Source: Strigops habroptila (lineage: Eukaryota > Chordata > Aves > Psittaciformes > Psittacidae). From it: a stretch of 64,000 nt of DNA. The DNA lies in the NCBI RefSeq assembly GCF_004027225.2, contig NC_044279.2, positions 40,510,744-40,574,743 on the forward strand, in the 5' to 3' direction. Below, piece by piece: positions 53,401 through 62,142 of the stretch. The notes under the pieces are model-generated. The model was not told the DNA's origin. It did not search any database and saw nothing but the letters and a program-made list of their open reading frames with translations. A program made the translations under genes and the position numbers. The number at the start of each line of letters is the position of its first letter. Position 1 is the stretch's first letter.

Positions 53401-56400
53401 CAGAGAAGAAGGTTGTGGGGTGATAGAAAGCGACATCATCCGCTTTCTGGGTTTCTGTCAGTAGTTTCTGTAGCAAAAGACTTTATTGGAACACTTTGAA
53501 CCTAATTTTCCTAGTGGGGACTGAGGGGAGCAGCATAGAAATTACTGGCATAGCTCTATTGCCTCTAAGTAAAACTGTTCAGATCTTGCATTAAGGTAGC
53601 TTAGAGTAATTTTGTTAGTGATGGTCTTTGGAACTTGCCCAAATGTGCTTGAGAGTCTAATCTGTCTCAATGTATTTAGGGATTACCAGTTTCCATGTTA
53701 GTGAGGCAGAGATCTATAACAGGAAAAAATGCCTTAGGTATTAGATCCTTTATGATGGATCAGAAAGAATTGTCTGGATGGTGCTGTTTTGTCATTCTGT
53801 GGCTGTGTTCTGTTAAATGTAATATTTATTTTTTTTTTAATATTTTAGCCATCAGTCTAGTCACCACTTGCTTCTAAGTCAGTTTTATTTCTGTGTCTGT
53901 TATTTTTGTTAATGGCTTTTGTTTAAACTTAAAAATTTTCTGGCATCTGTTAACTTGATACCCAGATCTGTAAATATCTTTGGAACCGAGTGAACTAGGG
54001 GAAATTGCTTTGCAAGTGGAAAAACAGATGCAGCTACCATTCAGTAGGATATAGGATTCAGCCCATGGTATTTATGTTAATTTATCAAGTGTTCTATTAA
54101 ATATTCATGCATGTTTTTAGCTTTCTCCTGCTTTTGAGTGCAATAGTACACCATCTATATATCTTTTATGTTGGAGATTAATAGGAAGATAGGAATGGCT
54201 AGTCTTATACAGCATGACTGTTCCTTTGTTTCCAAAATAGATTGGAATGGTTATGTTTTTGCAATGGTGGTGTTAATGTCTGTTTTCATTTTTTAAATCC
54301 CTCATTTTATTATGTACTAAAAGCTTGCCAGTTTTTCTCCAATTCAGTTGGTTAGTCTTAAAACACTGCTTCTCACTGCAAACCTTGTAGCTACTGGATC
54401 TTGAGCATGCTTACTTATCTCACCAAAGTATTTTTTTCCTATTTTAGGATGTAGATATGATGGATCAAAATGGAATGACACCTTTAATGTGGGCTGCTTA
54501 CAGAACACATAGGTAATGTCTCACTGCGTTTCTTATTTTCTCTTGATGTTAACTAAGTGGCATACAGGAATGACTGGGTTTGATTTTTTTGGAAAGTTTT
54601 GGGGTTTTCTTGTTTAATTAGTCAATGTTCTTTCCACAGTTGCCAGTTTATCTTTCTTCATTTATGACTGTTGTGAGTTAACTCTAGTAGGCAGGTCAGC
54701 CCCACACAGCCGCTTGCTCACTCCTGCCCAGTGGGTTGAGGAGGAGAATCAGAAGAGTAAAAGTGAGAAAACTTATGGGTTGAGATAAAGACAGTTTAAT
54801 AGCAAAAGGAAAAGCTGCATGTCCGAGCAAAGCAAAATGAGTTCATTCACCGTTCCCCATTGGCAGGCAGATGTTTAGCCATTTCCACAACAGCAGGGCT
54901 TCATCACCTGTAACGGTTACTTGGGAAGGCAGACACCATAACTCCAAATGTCCCTTCCCTTCCTCCTTTCCTCAGCTTTTATTGCTGAGCCACGACTTTG
55001 GTCAGCTGGGGTCAGCTGTCGTGGCTGTGTCCCCTTCCAGCTTCTTGCCCACCCCCAGCCTACTCGCTGGTGGGACAGCATGAGGAACGGGAAAGGCCCT
55101 GACGTTGTGTAAGCCCTGTGTAGCAAGAGCTAAAACATGGGGGTGTGATCAGTGCTGTTTTGCTCACGAATCCAAAACAGCACCGTAGGTACTACTGTGG
55201 AGATTAACTCAATTCTAGCCAAAACCAGTACAATAACCTATTGGAGAGAATGGATATTATGCTGAAATACTAATATGAACTTTTAGTTTACAAAGTACAT
55301 CTTCCTGGGGAGGTGACTGGAAAAAGTTGGCGTAAAATAACACTTCTCCAAAGAGCAAATTTGTCTGAATTAAATTCCTGCTCTGAAGGGCCTATTTCCA
55401 TTGGTTCTTGAGAGGAACATAGGCTAGCTTTTATCAATACCTGTCATTACCAACATTATCATCCTAGTTTATTTTCCATCTTTTGGAATGTGAAGTGGAA
55501 ATATAACATGTTTTGAACTTTGGTTGTTATCTGCCAAGTATATAATCATGTGCATGCTTTTACAAATCTGTTAATACTGTTAGATTTTGGTAAACATGAA
55601 AACAGAATTGTGTAACAAATATATTTCATGACATCCCAGAACAAGCTGTCTTACTGAGCTCCTTTAAAAGTCAACAGAATTGTGGCTGCTCTTTGGTGGG
55701 AAGGAAATTTGAGCTATTCATAATCATCAGCAAAAAATGTCACACTCTATTACATAGTGTGCCTGATCTATGTTCTTTGTAGAAATCCAACTCTTTGACA
55801 GTAAGATGGTATGTATTTGAGTTCATCTTCTGTTGATCTAACGAGATTTTTCTTTTCTAGTGTGGATCCAACCCGATTACTACTTACATTTAATGTTTCT
55901 GTTAATCTTGGAGACAAGTACCACAAAAACACAGCATTGCACTGGGCTGTGCTAGCAGGAAATACAACAGTCATTAGTCTTCTGTTAGAAGCTGGAGCTA
56001 ATGTTGATGCTCAAAACATAAAGGTAAACACTTGGTCTGTTTTTATTGTAAGTGGGTTGAGGCAGAAATAACCTATGATAGGCAGAAAGAGCCTATGATA
56101 AATCCCAAGAATAGATTATTATTGTGGGTACGGTGGGATTGTGAAGATGAAGCAAAAGCCATGCCACTGATATTTAATTTGGGAATCGGTTTTTCCTAAC
56201 AGTGATGCATAACCACTTAATCTGCATCCTCAAAAGTGCTTGTGTAAATAATTTAGCAATGGTTATGTGCAAATATATGGGAGCAGGGTGTGCGATTACA
56301 CTGCATGCATGAAGACCCACACATTTGGATGTGAAATTGGAAATCTGACAGAATATCTTCCAGTGAAGTTCTGGGTGACTGTTGGAGTGAGATAAGAGAC

Positions 56401-59400
56401 ATCTCTGTCCTCTTCCAGAAAGGTGACAAACACTCTTGTATATCTCCCAGTGGCAGTAAGGAAGTTGGAGGCCTGAAAATGCTTTGAGTCGCCTGATTAC
56501 TCTACCAGAATCTCTTAATGCTGAAGCTAGATGCAGCACTATCAGAGCCCATCCCTACCATATGTTAGACCAGCCAAGCAGCTGTTAGAATTTGTGCCGT
56601 AGACTTGGAGTCTGTAAGAGCTTCTTCAGCAGTGGAAGGTGCACCTATTGAGTTTACTTATGTCCATTGCCTCCAGACTCTTCTGTAAATAATACTGGGT
56701 GCACTTCACCACCCAAGATGTTTGTGGTGTCAGAGAAGAATTCAGTTTTAGAAAAAGAATTCTCTACTCAATTTCTTCTCCAGTATTTGTATTTTCTACT
56801 TAATGACTGTTACATATGGAGTGGTTACACTGGAAAATACATCTGTAAATCTATACTTATAAAGTATTAAATGCTTAATTAAATTTATTTGACCTTTCAC
56901 CCTTTTCTCTCCTGATTTAAGATGTCCAGGGCCTATTTTGCTTGGCCACAAGTGATAGAAATAAATAATAATAATAAATATATATATACACACACAGAGA
57001 CACATCTGTTTTCTTCAACAGCATGGAACAGTCTTTTTAAGGGTGCAGTCAAATTTAGCTAGTGGCTTTCTAGCTCCTTCATCTGCTTTAGAGTATCAGA
57101 AATATCGATACTCTAAAGTGAGTATATAATGATAAAATGAGAATACTGTTCATGAATGAAACCTCATTAGAAAAATTACATGGCTTTTCATACATTTAAA
57201 ACAAATCAGCTAGCCTCTTGCATGTACTGGTGTGAATATATAATAGTTTTTCCTGGTCTGTAAGGTCAGTCGTGTGGATGGATGATGCTGCTAGCCTCGC
57301 TTCTTGTAAACTGCTGAAAAGCTTTTTTTCTATGCCACCTAATGGTAAAAATTAAGGTATTTTTGTGGAAAACAAAAATCAGTGTCGTACCTTGCTTCCC
57401 TTGGCAGACTGATTAGTGTGTTAAGAGTTTTAAAGTCATCACCTTACCTACATTTGTGGACTCTTATAAAACCCATAATGAAAATTCATATGTTTGGCCA
57501 AATAAAAATGTATCTGCTAGCCTGAAGCAGTTCATGGTCTCTCCTGCTTTATTGACAGACAGCAGCAGTCAGTAGAAAATTAGGTTTTGAACCTGCTGGA
57601 TCATGATACCTTTCCGGTCATGCCACAGGACATGTGCCTGGTTTCATTAACCACTGCCTGCCTTCTGCAATGGAATCTAGATTGCTTGCATGCCTTCCCA
57701 GCTTTCCTAGGATCTTCAGAGGATTGAAATCATTCTAGCAGTGGCAGTTTTGCCATCCTGTGAGTGACTTTATAACAGATGCCAATTCAGGTGACTGTAA
57801 ACATACAGGAAACGTATGAATTTGGTTGATTTTTCTAGGTATGTAGAAACTCAGTTTTGTGTTTCACCTTGGAGTGTCCAGCAAAAAAAAGTTTTCTTTG
57901 AGCCAAAAACCAGTTGTTAAGTGTCTGGCTTATGTTTCCCCAGAAATAAAAGGAATCGTGAAAGGCTACTTTCTGATGCAGTCACTTCCAGATTTCTGCA
58001 GCACAATCTAGTGAGGTCCTTTTCTCAGATAGCCCATGGAATTGACTGAGGGTTGTGGCAATTATCATCTTTTTTTGGCTGAGATACTAGGTGCGAGCTT
58101 TGACCGTGTTGTTACCTGCTCAAGGCAGCCTGTGTTAGAAAGGCACATAGTGCTGGCCACCTAGGTTTGAAATAAATTGGAACCAGTCATCTCAGTAAGG
58201 CACTCTCTTGCTTTGCATGACAGTTTGGCAAGTGTATGACAATAGCACTCTTATTCTAGAATAAAGCTTGATACAAGCAGTGGGTTTTGTCCTATTTGTG
58301 TTATTTATGCCTTTATAGTATGCTATACATGCAAATAATACTTTTCTCTTGGTAGTAAGGTAACTTTTTCCTTTTTGAGAACTGGATTACAGTTAGAGTT
58401 GGAACCTGCTTTTCAGTTGTCAGAGTAGAGTGGTTTTTTGTTTAGTTGATTTTTTTGCTAAGGAAATTATCTTGCCACCCCAGTAGATGGATTGGGCAGA
58501 TGAGGACACAGGATTTCACAGGGAGTCAGCTTATCACTGGGGGTCATGGGGAAGCTGTAAATTTTACTTAAATATAAGCAGATGCTCCTTTTTTACTAGA
58601 GAGTGGTAGAGACCTAAAAGAGCTTTTACAGTTTAAGGAAGATTTTATTTCTTTTTAATTATTTTTATAAATTGAATGAACTTTAGATGTAGTTTCTTGA
58701 TTAATTGGTGTATCTGTAGGCTTGTCCGTGGAAGTCTACGTGTAAAGTTCTCTACAGTAATAGCTTCAGATTATTCTTTCTATCTAAACTCTTCAAACAT
58801 ATACTACGGAAGCCTTATTGCTTCCTGGCAAACCAAGTGTGTTACTAGATTAAGTTCCCCAATTTTTTTTTTCTTTCATTTTTTTTCCTTTCTGAGTCAG
58901 CCATCCACCACCCCTGTGAAAACAAGGAAATTATTAAAATGGCGAGATGATGAGAAGCAGTCAAAAGACTTCTTTAAAGCTCCCTCAATCTTTTTATCTA
59001 GGCAGTTCCTAGGTGTCTCATGGCCCTCTAGTGGAAGGGATGCTCAGCTGGACCACAAGACAACTTCAGGATTTACTTGGGAGATCAACTCCCAGAGGGG
59101 ATTGCTTGTCCACAGGTAATCTTTACAGTCTGGATATATAAGGTGATATTAAACCAGCAGCATCTCTGAAGTTTTCCAGATACTAGCAATTCAAGTTTCT
59201 ATTAAATTTGTGATGAAGCAGGACCATAGTTTGATTTCAGGCATTTCTGTTGAGGATGGAGTTAACTTAATCTCTTTCTTAAACAACTGGCTAAATAACT
59301 TTGAAGCCAAGTTAAGCCAAAAGGTTATTTTTTAACTAATTTTTCTAGTTAAACTTCTTGCACAGGAATGCAAGATCCTGTTTTAGCAAAAAGCTTCACC

Positions 59401-62142
59401 TCATAACCTGTAGTCTGTGCTGTTTACTCTCCTTTTAGAGATTTGGAACAAGATTTCAAAGGCAAAAATGACAGTTAAGTACACAATTCCCATTGTCTTT
59501 CTATGGGATATAGGTAGCTAACTGTACTTTTTAATCTTTGAAATCTCTTCTGTCTATAGTAATTATTGCCCTTTCTGGGTAATTTCAGTTTCTGGTACCT
59601 GTCTCACTTTTTTTTTAGGAGGGGGCCGAGCGATGGAGGATTCAGCCATTTTTCAAGCCTCCATGAATGGTTTGTTTAGGAGGGGAGTTAACTCCAGTAG
59701 AAGAGAGGAGGAGTCAAATGCAAAACTGAAGCTGGAGGTACCTGCAATTGGTTGTCTCTTGCCTCCTCTATAATTTTAGACCCAGTCAATAACATTCATT
59801 TAGCTGTCTTACTAAATGTTTAAAAAGCAGTAAAATCAAGTCAGTTTGGTAGGCACCTTTGGCCCCTCTATCTCTCTCTGTGTCTCTCTTTTGCTTTGTC
59901 TGTTGGTCCTTTCTGAAAGTAGGGAAAGAGAAAGCATTGACCATTGCTGGCTTAGCACCCAAAGTACACGGAGCGCAAGCTAAGCATAAAAGCTCAGAGT
60001 TTTGGAATGAGTTGGAAATGAGCAATCAGTTTATTCTTTCCCATTTTCTTCCTAGGACTTCAATAACAGAGATGAATATAAAGACAATTAAGCTTGTCGG
60101 AATTTTTCCTTATAGAAACATTCCATGATATTAGTAACTTCACTCTGCCAAAAAGCAGAGAATTAACTGAGAAGTCGGGCTTTAGACTGTGAGCGTTTCC
60201 ATGATCCAGCGGGTCACGAGTTCTTACTCTTTGCTTGATTTCTGCTGCCTGTCAATAGCTGAGAGGGAAGCACAGTCTTTCATTTACAGACTAGTAGACT
60301 GTGTGTAGAACAGTGAAATATAAATGTTATGCCTAAGGCAACAATTATTGCTATGTCAGGACATACATATCATCAGGATCACACATTTGATACTCTACTT
60401 GTCCACGCATGTACAGTTATGAGAGAGTGAAAAAGACCAAAAGGAATGAATGATGTTTGGTGTCCAGTAAGCTGCAGAGCAAAACGTATGCCACAATATA
60501 GCTCAAACTGATTTAAAATGTATTATTTTTGCCTGCCAATCTTCTGTTTCAAAAGGGCACTGAATGCATTTGATTTTTAAATTGGATGTTTCCCGCTTTT
60601 GTACTCCTGGCAGGGAGAATCACCACTTGATCTTGCAAAACAGCGGAAAAATGTTTGGATGATAAATCACCTACAGGAAGCAAGACAGGCAAAGGGATAT
60701 GACAGTCCATCCTTTCTGAGAAAACTAAAAGCTGATAAGGTAAGAAGTGGTCTAACACTTACGTAAATCAATATTACTGCTGCTGTTGGTTTGGGTTCGT
60801 GTGTATTTGTTTAAGGAAGGCAGTTCAGTACTGTGGTGTCGCCACGTTTCAGTTTTAGAAAGCATGTTATTGTTATGATGAGTAATTGCAAAAGAAAAAA
60901 AAAAAGCTTAAGGCAGGAGGAAAGAAAACCCTAATCCTCCACACAGTTACCTTTAGCTTTTGTGCTAACTAAATGTTAGGGAAGTACCAAGTGGCCCAGT
61001 ATTGCGGGGGATAGCCAACACAAAGCTGACTCTCAGCATCTAAGGAAAGAAGCATTTTAGATACCCTGAACTCTGGTCTCCTCTCTAGTTATGTATCCTT
61101 TCGTGTGGATGAATGAAGCAGTCAGTCTTAACAGTATAATGTAATATAGAAATCACTAATGTGGAGGCCTTTTTCTTCTGAGGTTATTATTTTACACTGC
61201 AGATAGGAGGAGGAAAGAAATGAGGAGATAAAGGGTAACATATTGCTCTGGCATGAAGAACTGTCTACCTGCCTATAGTTTGATAACTTCTGTAGAGTTA
61301 ATATTTACTTACCAGGCAGTGTTGTGCTGGATATTAAGTATTGCTATCACTGATTGTTACAACTTCATGATTTAAAGATACATTGCATCTTGATTATTAA
61401 GCACTGGCTACAGCCTGAGCTTTAACCCTGTGGTAATATTATAATGCAGTGATTATTGATTTTAAGTGATTTGCGCACTGTTTTGTGTGTACATGTGCAT
61501 TGTGACTGTGCTTCGAATATCTGGAAAAAGTTCAGTGCCTTCATTGGGAATTGTGCCCACATAATATAAGAAAAAAAGCTCCTATCTTCATAAATGCTTC
61601 AGTATGACTTTTATCTATTCTTACACAATTGCAGTCTTTAAAGCTCACTGGGATTACCATGTGCCTTGTAGTAGTTTATACACTTTGACAGATTCTAAAA
61701 AAAGAGCTACCATTGTCTTTATTCTGGATTAACATCAACGTCTCTAGAAGACAATTCTTCTAAAATAAACAAATCATTGAATTGTTATAAAATCTGAGGA
61801 AGATTTTTTTTTCTTGCACATTCATTTGGAGGTATGTAAATATAGGAAATGAGAAAAATTTATGAAGGCTCCTCTATCTGTGTTAAGCTTCCTGAAAATT
61901 TCTTCTAAGTTTTTTGTGGCTGTCCTGTGTATTATAGAATATTATTATACAATCTGTTCCTGAAAATAGAATTACTTACTGATATTTGTTTCTATATAGG
62001 AATTCCGTCAGAAGGTGATGCTGGGAACTCCTTTCCTAGTTATTTGGCTGGTTGGGTTTATAGCAGACCTAGACATTGATTCTTGGCTCATTAAAGGGCT
62101 GATGTACGGTGGCGTTTGGGCAATGGTGCAGTTTCTTTCAAA
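11381..62142 (+). CDS. ZDHHC17: ZDHHC17 (HIP14) palmitoyltransferase, exons 1-9, 3' part outside window
   Basis: The gene encodes an S-acyltransferase of Golgi and endosomal membranes that attaches palmitate to cysteines of neuronal and trafficking proteins. Known partners include huntingtin, SNAP25 and CSP. Nine exons in this window give about 337 residues: an N-terminal tail, an ankyrin domain (roughly residues 45-280) and two predicted membrane spans (about 295-311 and 318-335). The family has about 620-632 residues, so the DHHC catalytic domain and the last four spans lie to the right of position 64,000. Ankyrin signatures TLLHWAA, TPLHWA, CIHLAA, TPLMWAA and TALHWA are visible in successive exons. 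The substrate-groove residues known in human HIP14 as Asn100 and Trp130 are present (about N90 and W120 here). The exon 2-9 phases agree throughout. The exception is exon 1, which carries one base too many (see its entry). Identification is by recognising the protein; I did not run a search. Confidence 0.96.
21275..21304. repeat. (TTTTG)n simple repeat
   Basis: A T-run is followed by about four TTTTG units and another T-run. This is an ordinary intronic microsatellite. Confidence 0.85.
21436..21901 (+). mobile_element. CR1 LINE 3' fragment (sense)
   Basis: Reads in CR1 orientation from TTGTGTTCAGC through the CACAGGTTGCCCAGAGAAG block to the terminal CCAAACCATTCTGTGAT. It is about 465 bp and 5'-truncated. 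The reverse-strand open frame of 148 codons over it is a by-product of this conserved repeat. Confidence 0.93.
25398..25575 (+). mobile_element. CR1 LINE 3' tail (sense)
   Basis: A short tail begins near GCACTGGAATGGGCTGCC and ends with CTATTCTATGATTCT, the octamer-type CR1 terminus. Only the 3' 180 bases are present. Confidence 0.93.
27603..29006 (+). pseudogene. Retroviral pol remnant: reverse transcriptase and RNase H
   Basis: The frame begins just before the reverse-transcriptase motif A (D-M-A-N-A-F-F), so the N-terminal fingers are missing. Motif B-like L-P-Q-G-W and the YVDD catalytic box (codons at 27846-27857) follow. An in-frame TGA at 27867-27869 interrupts the frame three codons after YVDD; the frame then stays open to a second TGA at 29004-29006. 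The RNase H part shows the T-D-G-S aspartate, a downstream glutamate (F-A-E-V-K) and Y-T-D-S-W. The H-V-D-A-H segment lies just after the second stop. Both breaks are single stop codons in one otherwise continuous frame, which suggests moderate rather than great age. No function is expected from this copy. Confidence 0.92.
29007..30098 (+). pseudogene. Retroviral pol remnant: RNase H end and integrase
   Basis: This continues the same frame after the second stop and is open for 363 codons to 30098. It starts with the end of RNase H (H-V-D-A-H), then the integrase zinc-binding domain (H-D-T-S-G-H followed by C-E-I-C). The core has the three catalytic acids: D in W-Q-I-D-Y, D in S-D-N-G, and E in K-I-E, the last two separated by 35 residues (the D,D-35-E pattern). 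A C-terminal region follows and ends in a normal stop. Key residues are all present, but this fragment has no promoter-proximal start of its own and belongs to a broken pol. Confidence 0.92.
30099..30522 (+). other. Env-less region between integrase and LTR
   Basis: About 420 bases without a sizeable open frame lie between the end of integrase and the LTR. No transmembrane or surface-protein remnant is seen. The region contains a short TATATATATGTGTATG run near 30,428 and ends with the purine-rich tract expected next to a 3' LTR. Confidence 0.7.
30523..31089 (+). repeat. 3' LTR of the intron 1 retrovirus
   Basis: The LTR starts TGTCCTGGGTTCAG and ends ..CAAACCACGACG, about 567 bp, with the expected terminal CA apparently changed to CG. 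It contains a TATATAAA box at 30782-30789. Its right-hand 60 bases (GAGTGAGCGAGCGGCTGCG..) match the terminal segment of a common bird LTR type. No AATAAA signal is obvious. Confidence 0.88.
30782..30789 (+). promoter_or_regulatory. TATA box of the ERV LTR
   Basis: TATATAAA is followed about 25-30 bases later by a GC-rich segment, a normal U3/R arrangement. It points in the same direction as ZDHHC17, with exon 2 lying 2.26 kb downstream. Activity is unknown. Confidence 0.65.
31498..31697 (+). mobile_element. CR1 LINE 3' tail (sense)
   Basis: Begins at AGTTCTTTACTGTGAGGG and ends at CTTCTGTGATTTTGTGA. It lies just 1.35 kb upstream of exon 2 and is nearly complementary to the antisense CR1 tail at 36.2 kb in intron 2. 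Confidence 0.93.
32928..32990. repeat. T/A-rich low-complexity tract before exon 2
   Basis: A degenerate TTTATTA-type tract of about 63 bases ends 58 bases before exon 2. It may contribute to the pyrimidine-rich acceptor context but is otherwise ordinary low-complexity DNA. Confidence 0.8.
33049..33152 (+). CDS. ZDHHC17: ZDHHC17 coding exon 2
   Basis: This 104-base exon is flanked by TTTTTAAG and GTAAGT. It starts in phase 0 with E-I-K-P-Q-S-H-Y-N and encodes about residues 22-55 plus two bases of codon 56. The segment [10 protein letters not shown] leads into the first ankyrin helix. There is no in-frame methionine, so transcripts starting in intron 1 downstream of exon 1 would lose the normal N-terminus. 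Confidence 0.97.
36181..36290 (-). mobile_element. CR1 LINE 3' tail (antisense)
   Basis: Starts ATCATAGAATGGTTTGGG and runs through GGACACCTTCCACTAGACC, the reverse complement of the CR1 terminus. Only about 110 bases are present. Its right edge is followed about 40 bases later by a CR1 tail in the opposite direction. Confidence 0.92.
36325..36405 (+). mobile_element. CR1 LINE 3' tail (sense), inverted partner
   Basis: Reads CCTGCCCATGGCAGGGGG, then GGTCCTTTCCAACCC and ends CTATTCTATGATTCT. It is about 80 bases, inverted relative to the fragment on its left. Confidence 0.9.
40352..40474 (+). CDS. ZDHHC17: ZDHHC17 coding exon 3
   Basis: This 123-base exon lies between CTTCAAG and GTATGT. It completes codon 56 (Q) and encodes residues 57-96 plus two bases of K97. 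It contains the first clear ankyrin signature, T-L-L-H-W-A-A (about 82-88), followed by I-N-N. The first of those asparagines corresponds to human Asn100, one of two residues known to hold the substrate recognition motif. Confidence 0.97.
40475..46688 (+). other. ZDHHC17 intron 3
   Basis: This 6.2-kb intron contains one older CR1 copy (41,708-42,203), T-rich tracts near 40,808 and 42,976, and a C-run near 43,168. Nothing else is recognisable. Some AT-rich segments could be very old repeats beyond recognition by eye. Confidence 0.8.
41708..42203 (+). mobile_element. Older CR1 LINE fragment (sense) with internal duplication
   Basis: CR1 blocks occur in order: GATGATTAAGGGGCTGG, GCCTAGAGAAGAGAAGGC, GGCACAGGTTGCCCAGAGAG, CTCCATCCTTGGAGATATT, then AGGTCCCTTCC near the end. 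The copy is more diverged than the others. A TCTTATCAAT(A/G)TATATA segment is present twice (about 41,829 and 41,882), where CR1 normally has it once. Confidence 0.88.
46689..46766 (+). CDS. ZDHHC17: ZDHHC17 coding exon 4
   Basis: This 78-base exon follows TTATTCCAG. It completes K97 and encodes [11 protein letters not shown] and then the second ankyrin signature T-P-L-H-W-A, ending with two bases of R123. The tryptophan (about 120) matches human Trp130, the second substrate-groove residue. The donor is AAG|GTGCGG, poorer than the donors of the neighbouring exons. Confidence 0.96.
46767..48173 (+). other. ZDHHC17 intron 4
   Basis: This 1.4-kb intron holds no recognisable repeat. Its first 148 bases stay open in the coding frame before a TGA at 46915-46917. 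Retention would therefore add about 50 residues to a protein truncated after the second ankyrin signature. Confidence 0.85.
48174..48318 (+). CDS. ZDHHC17: ZDHHC17 coding exon 5
   Basis: This 145-base exon lies between TTATCTTCAG and GTAAAT. It completes R123, then encodes [11 protein letters not shown] and a third ankyrin unit with C-I-H-L-A-A, ending in phase 0 after A-K-G-Q (residue 171). The two methionines near its start (about M129 and M134) are the first in-frame ATGs downstream of exon 1. Confidence 0.97.
48319..54447 (+). other. ZDHHC17 intron 5
   Basis: This 6.1-kb intron runs from GTAAAT to the ATTTTAG acceptor. I recognise no repeat family, RNA gene or exon in it. A 137-codon open frame at 52,027-52,440 has no recognisable domain. 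Confidence 0.8.
54448..54512 (+). CDS. ZDHHC17: ZDHHC17 coding exon 6
   Basis: This 65-base exon follows TTTTTTTCCTATTTTAG and precedes GTAATG. It starts in phase 0 with [10 protein letters not shown] and contains the fourth ankyrin signature T-P-L-M-W-A-A. It encodes residues 172-192 plus two bases of S193. Confidence 0.97.
54513..55860 (+). other. ZDHHC17 intron 6
   Basis: This 1.35-kb intron is largely occupied by an antisense solo LTR (54,669-55,232). The remaining 630 bases are AT-rich and without recognisable features. Confidence 0.85.
54669..55232 (-). repeat. Solo LTR, antisense, related to the intron 1 LTR
   Basis: The + strand reads TGTTGTGAGTTAAC at the left and ..AAAACCAGTACA at the right, giving TG..CA ends and about 564 bp. 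Read on the minus strand it has AATAAAAGC in the middle. Near its end it carries ATTAAACTGTCTTTATCTC, a segment familiar from common bird ERV LTRs. Its last ~60 bases (GAGTGAGCAAGCGGCTGTG..) resemble the end of the LTR at 30.5-31.1 kb. The flanks ATGAC (54664-54668) and ATAAC (55233-55237) differ by one base, which fits a 5-bp target duplication. No internal retroviral sequence is present, so this is a recombined solo LTR. Confidence 0.82.
55861..56023 (+). CDS. ZDHHC17: ZDHHC17 coding exon 7
   Basis: This 163-base exon lies between TTTCTTTTCTAG and GTAAAC. It completes S193 and encodes [16 protein letters not shown], the fifth ankyrin signature T-A-L-H-W-A, and [12 protein letters not shown], ending in phase 0 at residue 247. 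Confidence 0.97.
56960..56996. repeat. Compound (AAT)n(TA)n(CA)n microsatellite
   Basis: ATAATAATAATAAATA grades into TATATATA and CACACA. This is an ordinary compound microsatellite. Confidence 0.85.
58901..59115 (+). other. Exon-like segment in intron 7 (unproven)
   Basis: A long pyrimidine tract (58,863-58,891) leads to TCTGAGTCAG, then 215 bases with no stop in the phase left by exon 7, then CACAG|GTAATC. Included between exons 7 and 8 it would shift the frame, because 215 is not a multiple of three. It would therefore act as a poison exon or give a truncated product. The predicted peptide ([11 protein letters not shown]..) matches nothing that I recognise. The signals may be coincidental. 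Confidence 0.25.
59619..59737 (+). other. Possible alternative first exon in intron 7 (unproven)
   Basis: The segment follows CTCACTTTTTTTTTAG and ends at GCTGGAG|GTACCT. An ATG at 59633 in a good context (G at -3 and +4) opens 35 codons that end in phase 0. These would join exon 8 in frame and give a ZDHHC17 form lacking most of the ankyrin domain. Thirty-five open codons are easily reached by chance, so this stays a suggestion. Confidence 0.2.
60614..60739 (+). CDS. ZDHHC17: ZDHHC17 coding exon 8
   Basis: This 126-base exon (42 codons, phase 0 at both ends) follows CTCCTGGCAG and precedes GTAAGA. It encodes [16 protein letters not shown], the last ankyrin-like unit, and the linker [10 protein letters not shown] leading to the membrane domain. 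It covers residues 248-289. Because it is symmetric, skipping it would keep the frame. Confidence 0.97.
60740..61999 (+). other. ZDHHC17 intron 8
   Basis: This 1.26-kb intron runs from GTAAGA to TTTCTATATAG. It contains short A-runs near 60,893 and no other recognisable feature. Confidence 0.85.
62000..62142 (+). CDS. ZDHHC17: ZDHHC17 coding exon 9 (first two membrane spans)
   Basis: This 143-base exon lies between TATATAG and GTAAGT. It starts [12 protein letters not shown] and encodes span 1 (about 295-311, [15 protein letters not shown]), a short acidic loop D-L-D-I-D-S, and span 2 (about 318-335, [12 protein letters not shown]). It ends with two bases of codon 337. This is the last coding exon inside the window. 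Confidence 0.97.

Larger units (their letters stand above)
56024..60613 (+). other. ZDHHC17 intron 7
   Basis: This 4.6-kb intron runs to the CTCCTGGCAG acceptor. It contains an AAT/TA/CA microsatellite (56,960-56,996) and two exon-like segments (58,901-59,115 and 59,619-59,737) with acceptor- and donor-like ends. No family repeat was recognised. Confidence 0.8.
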
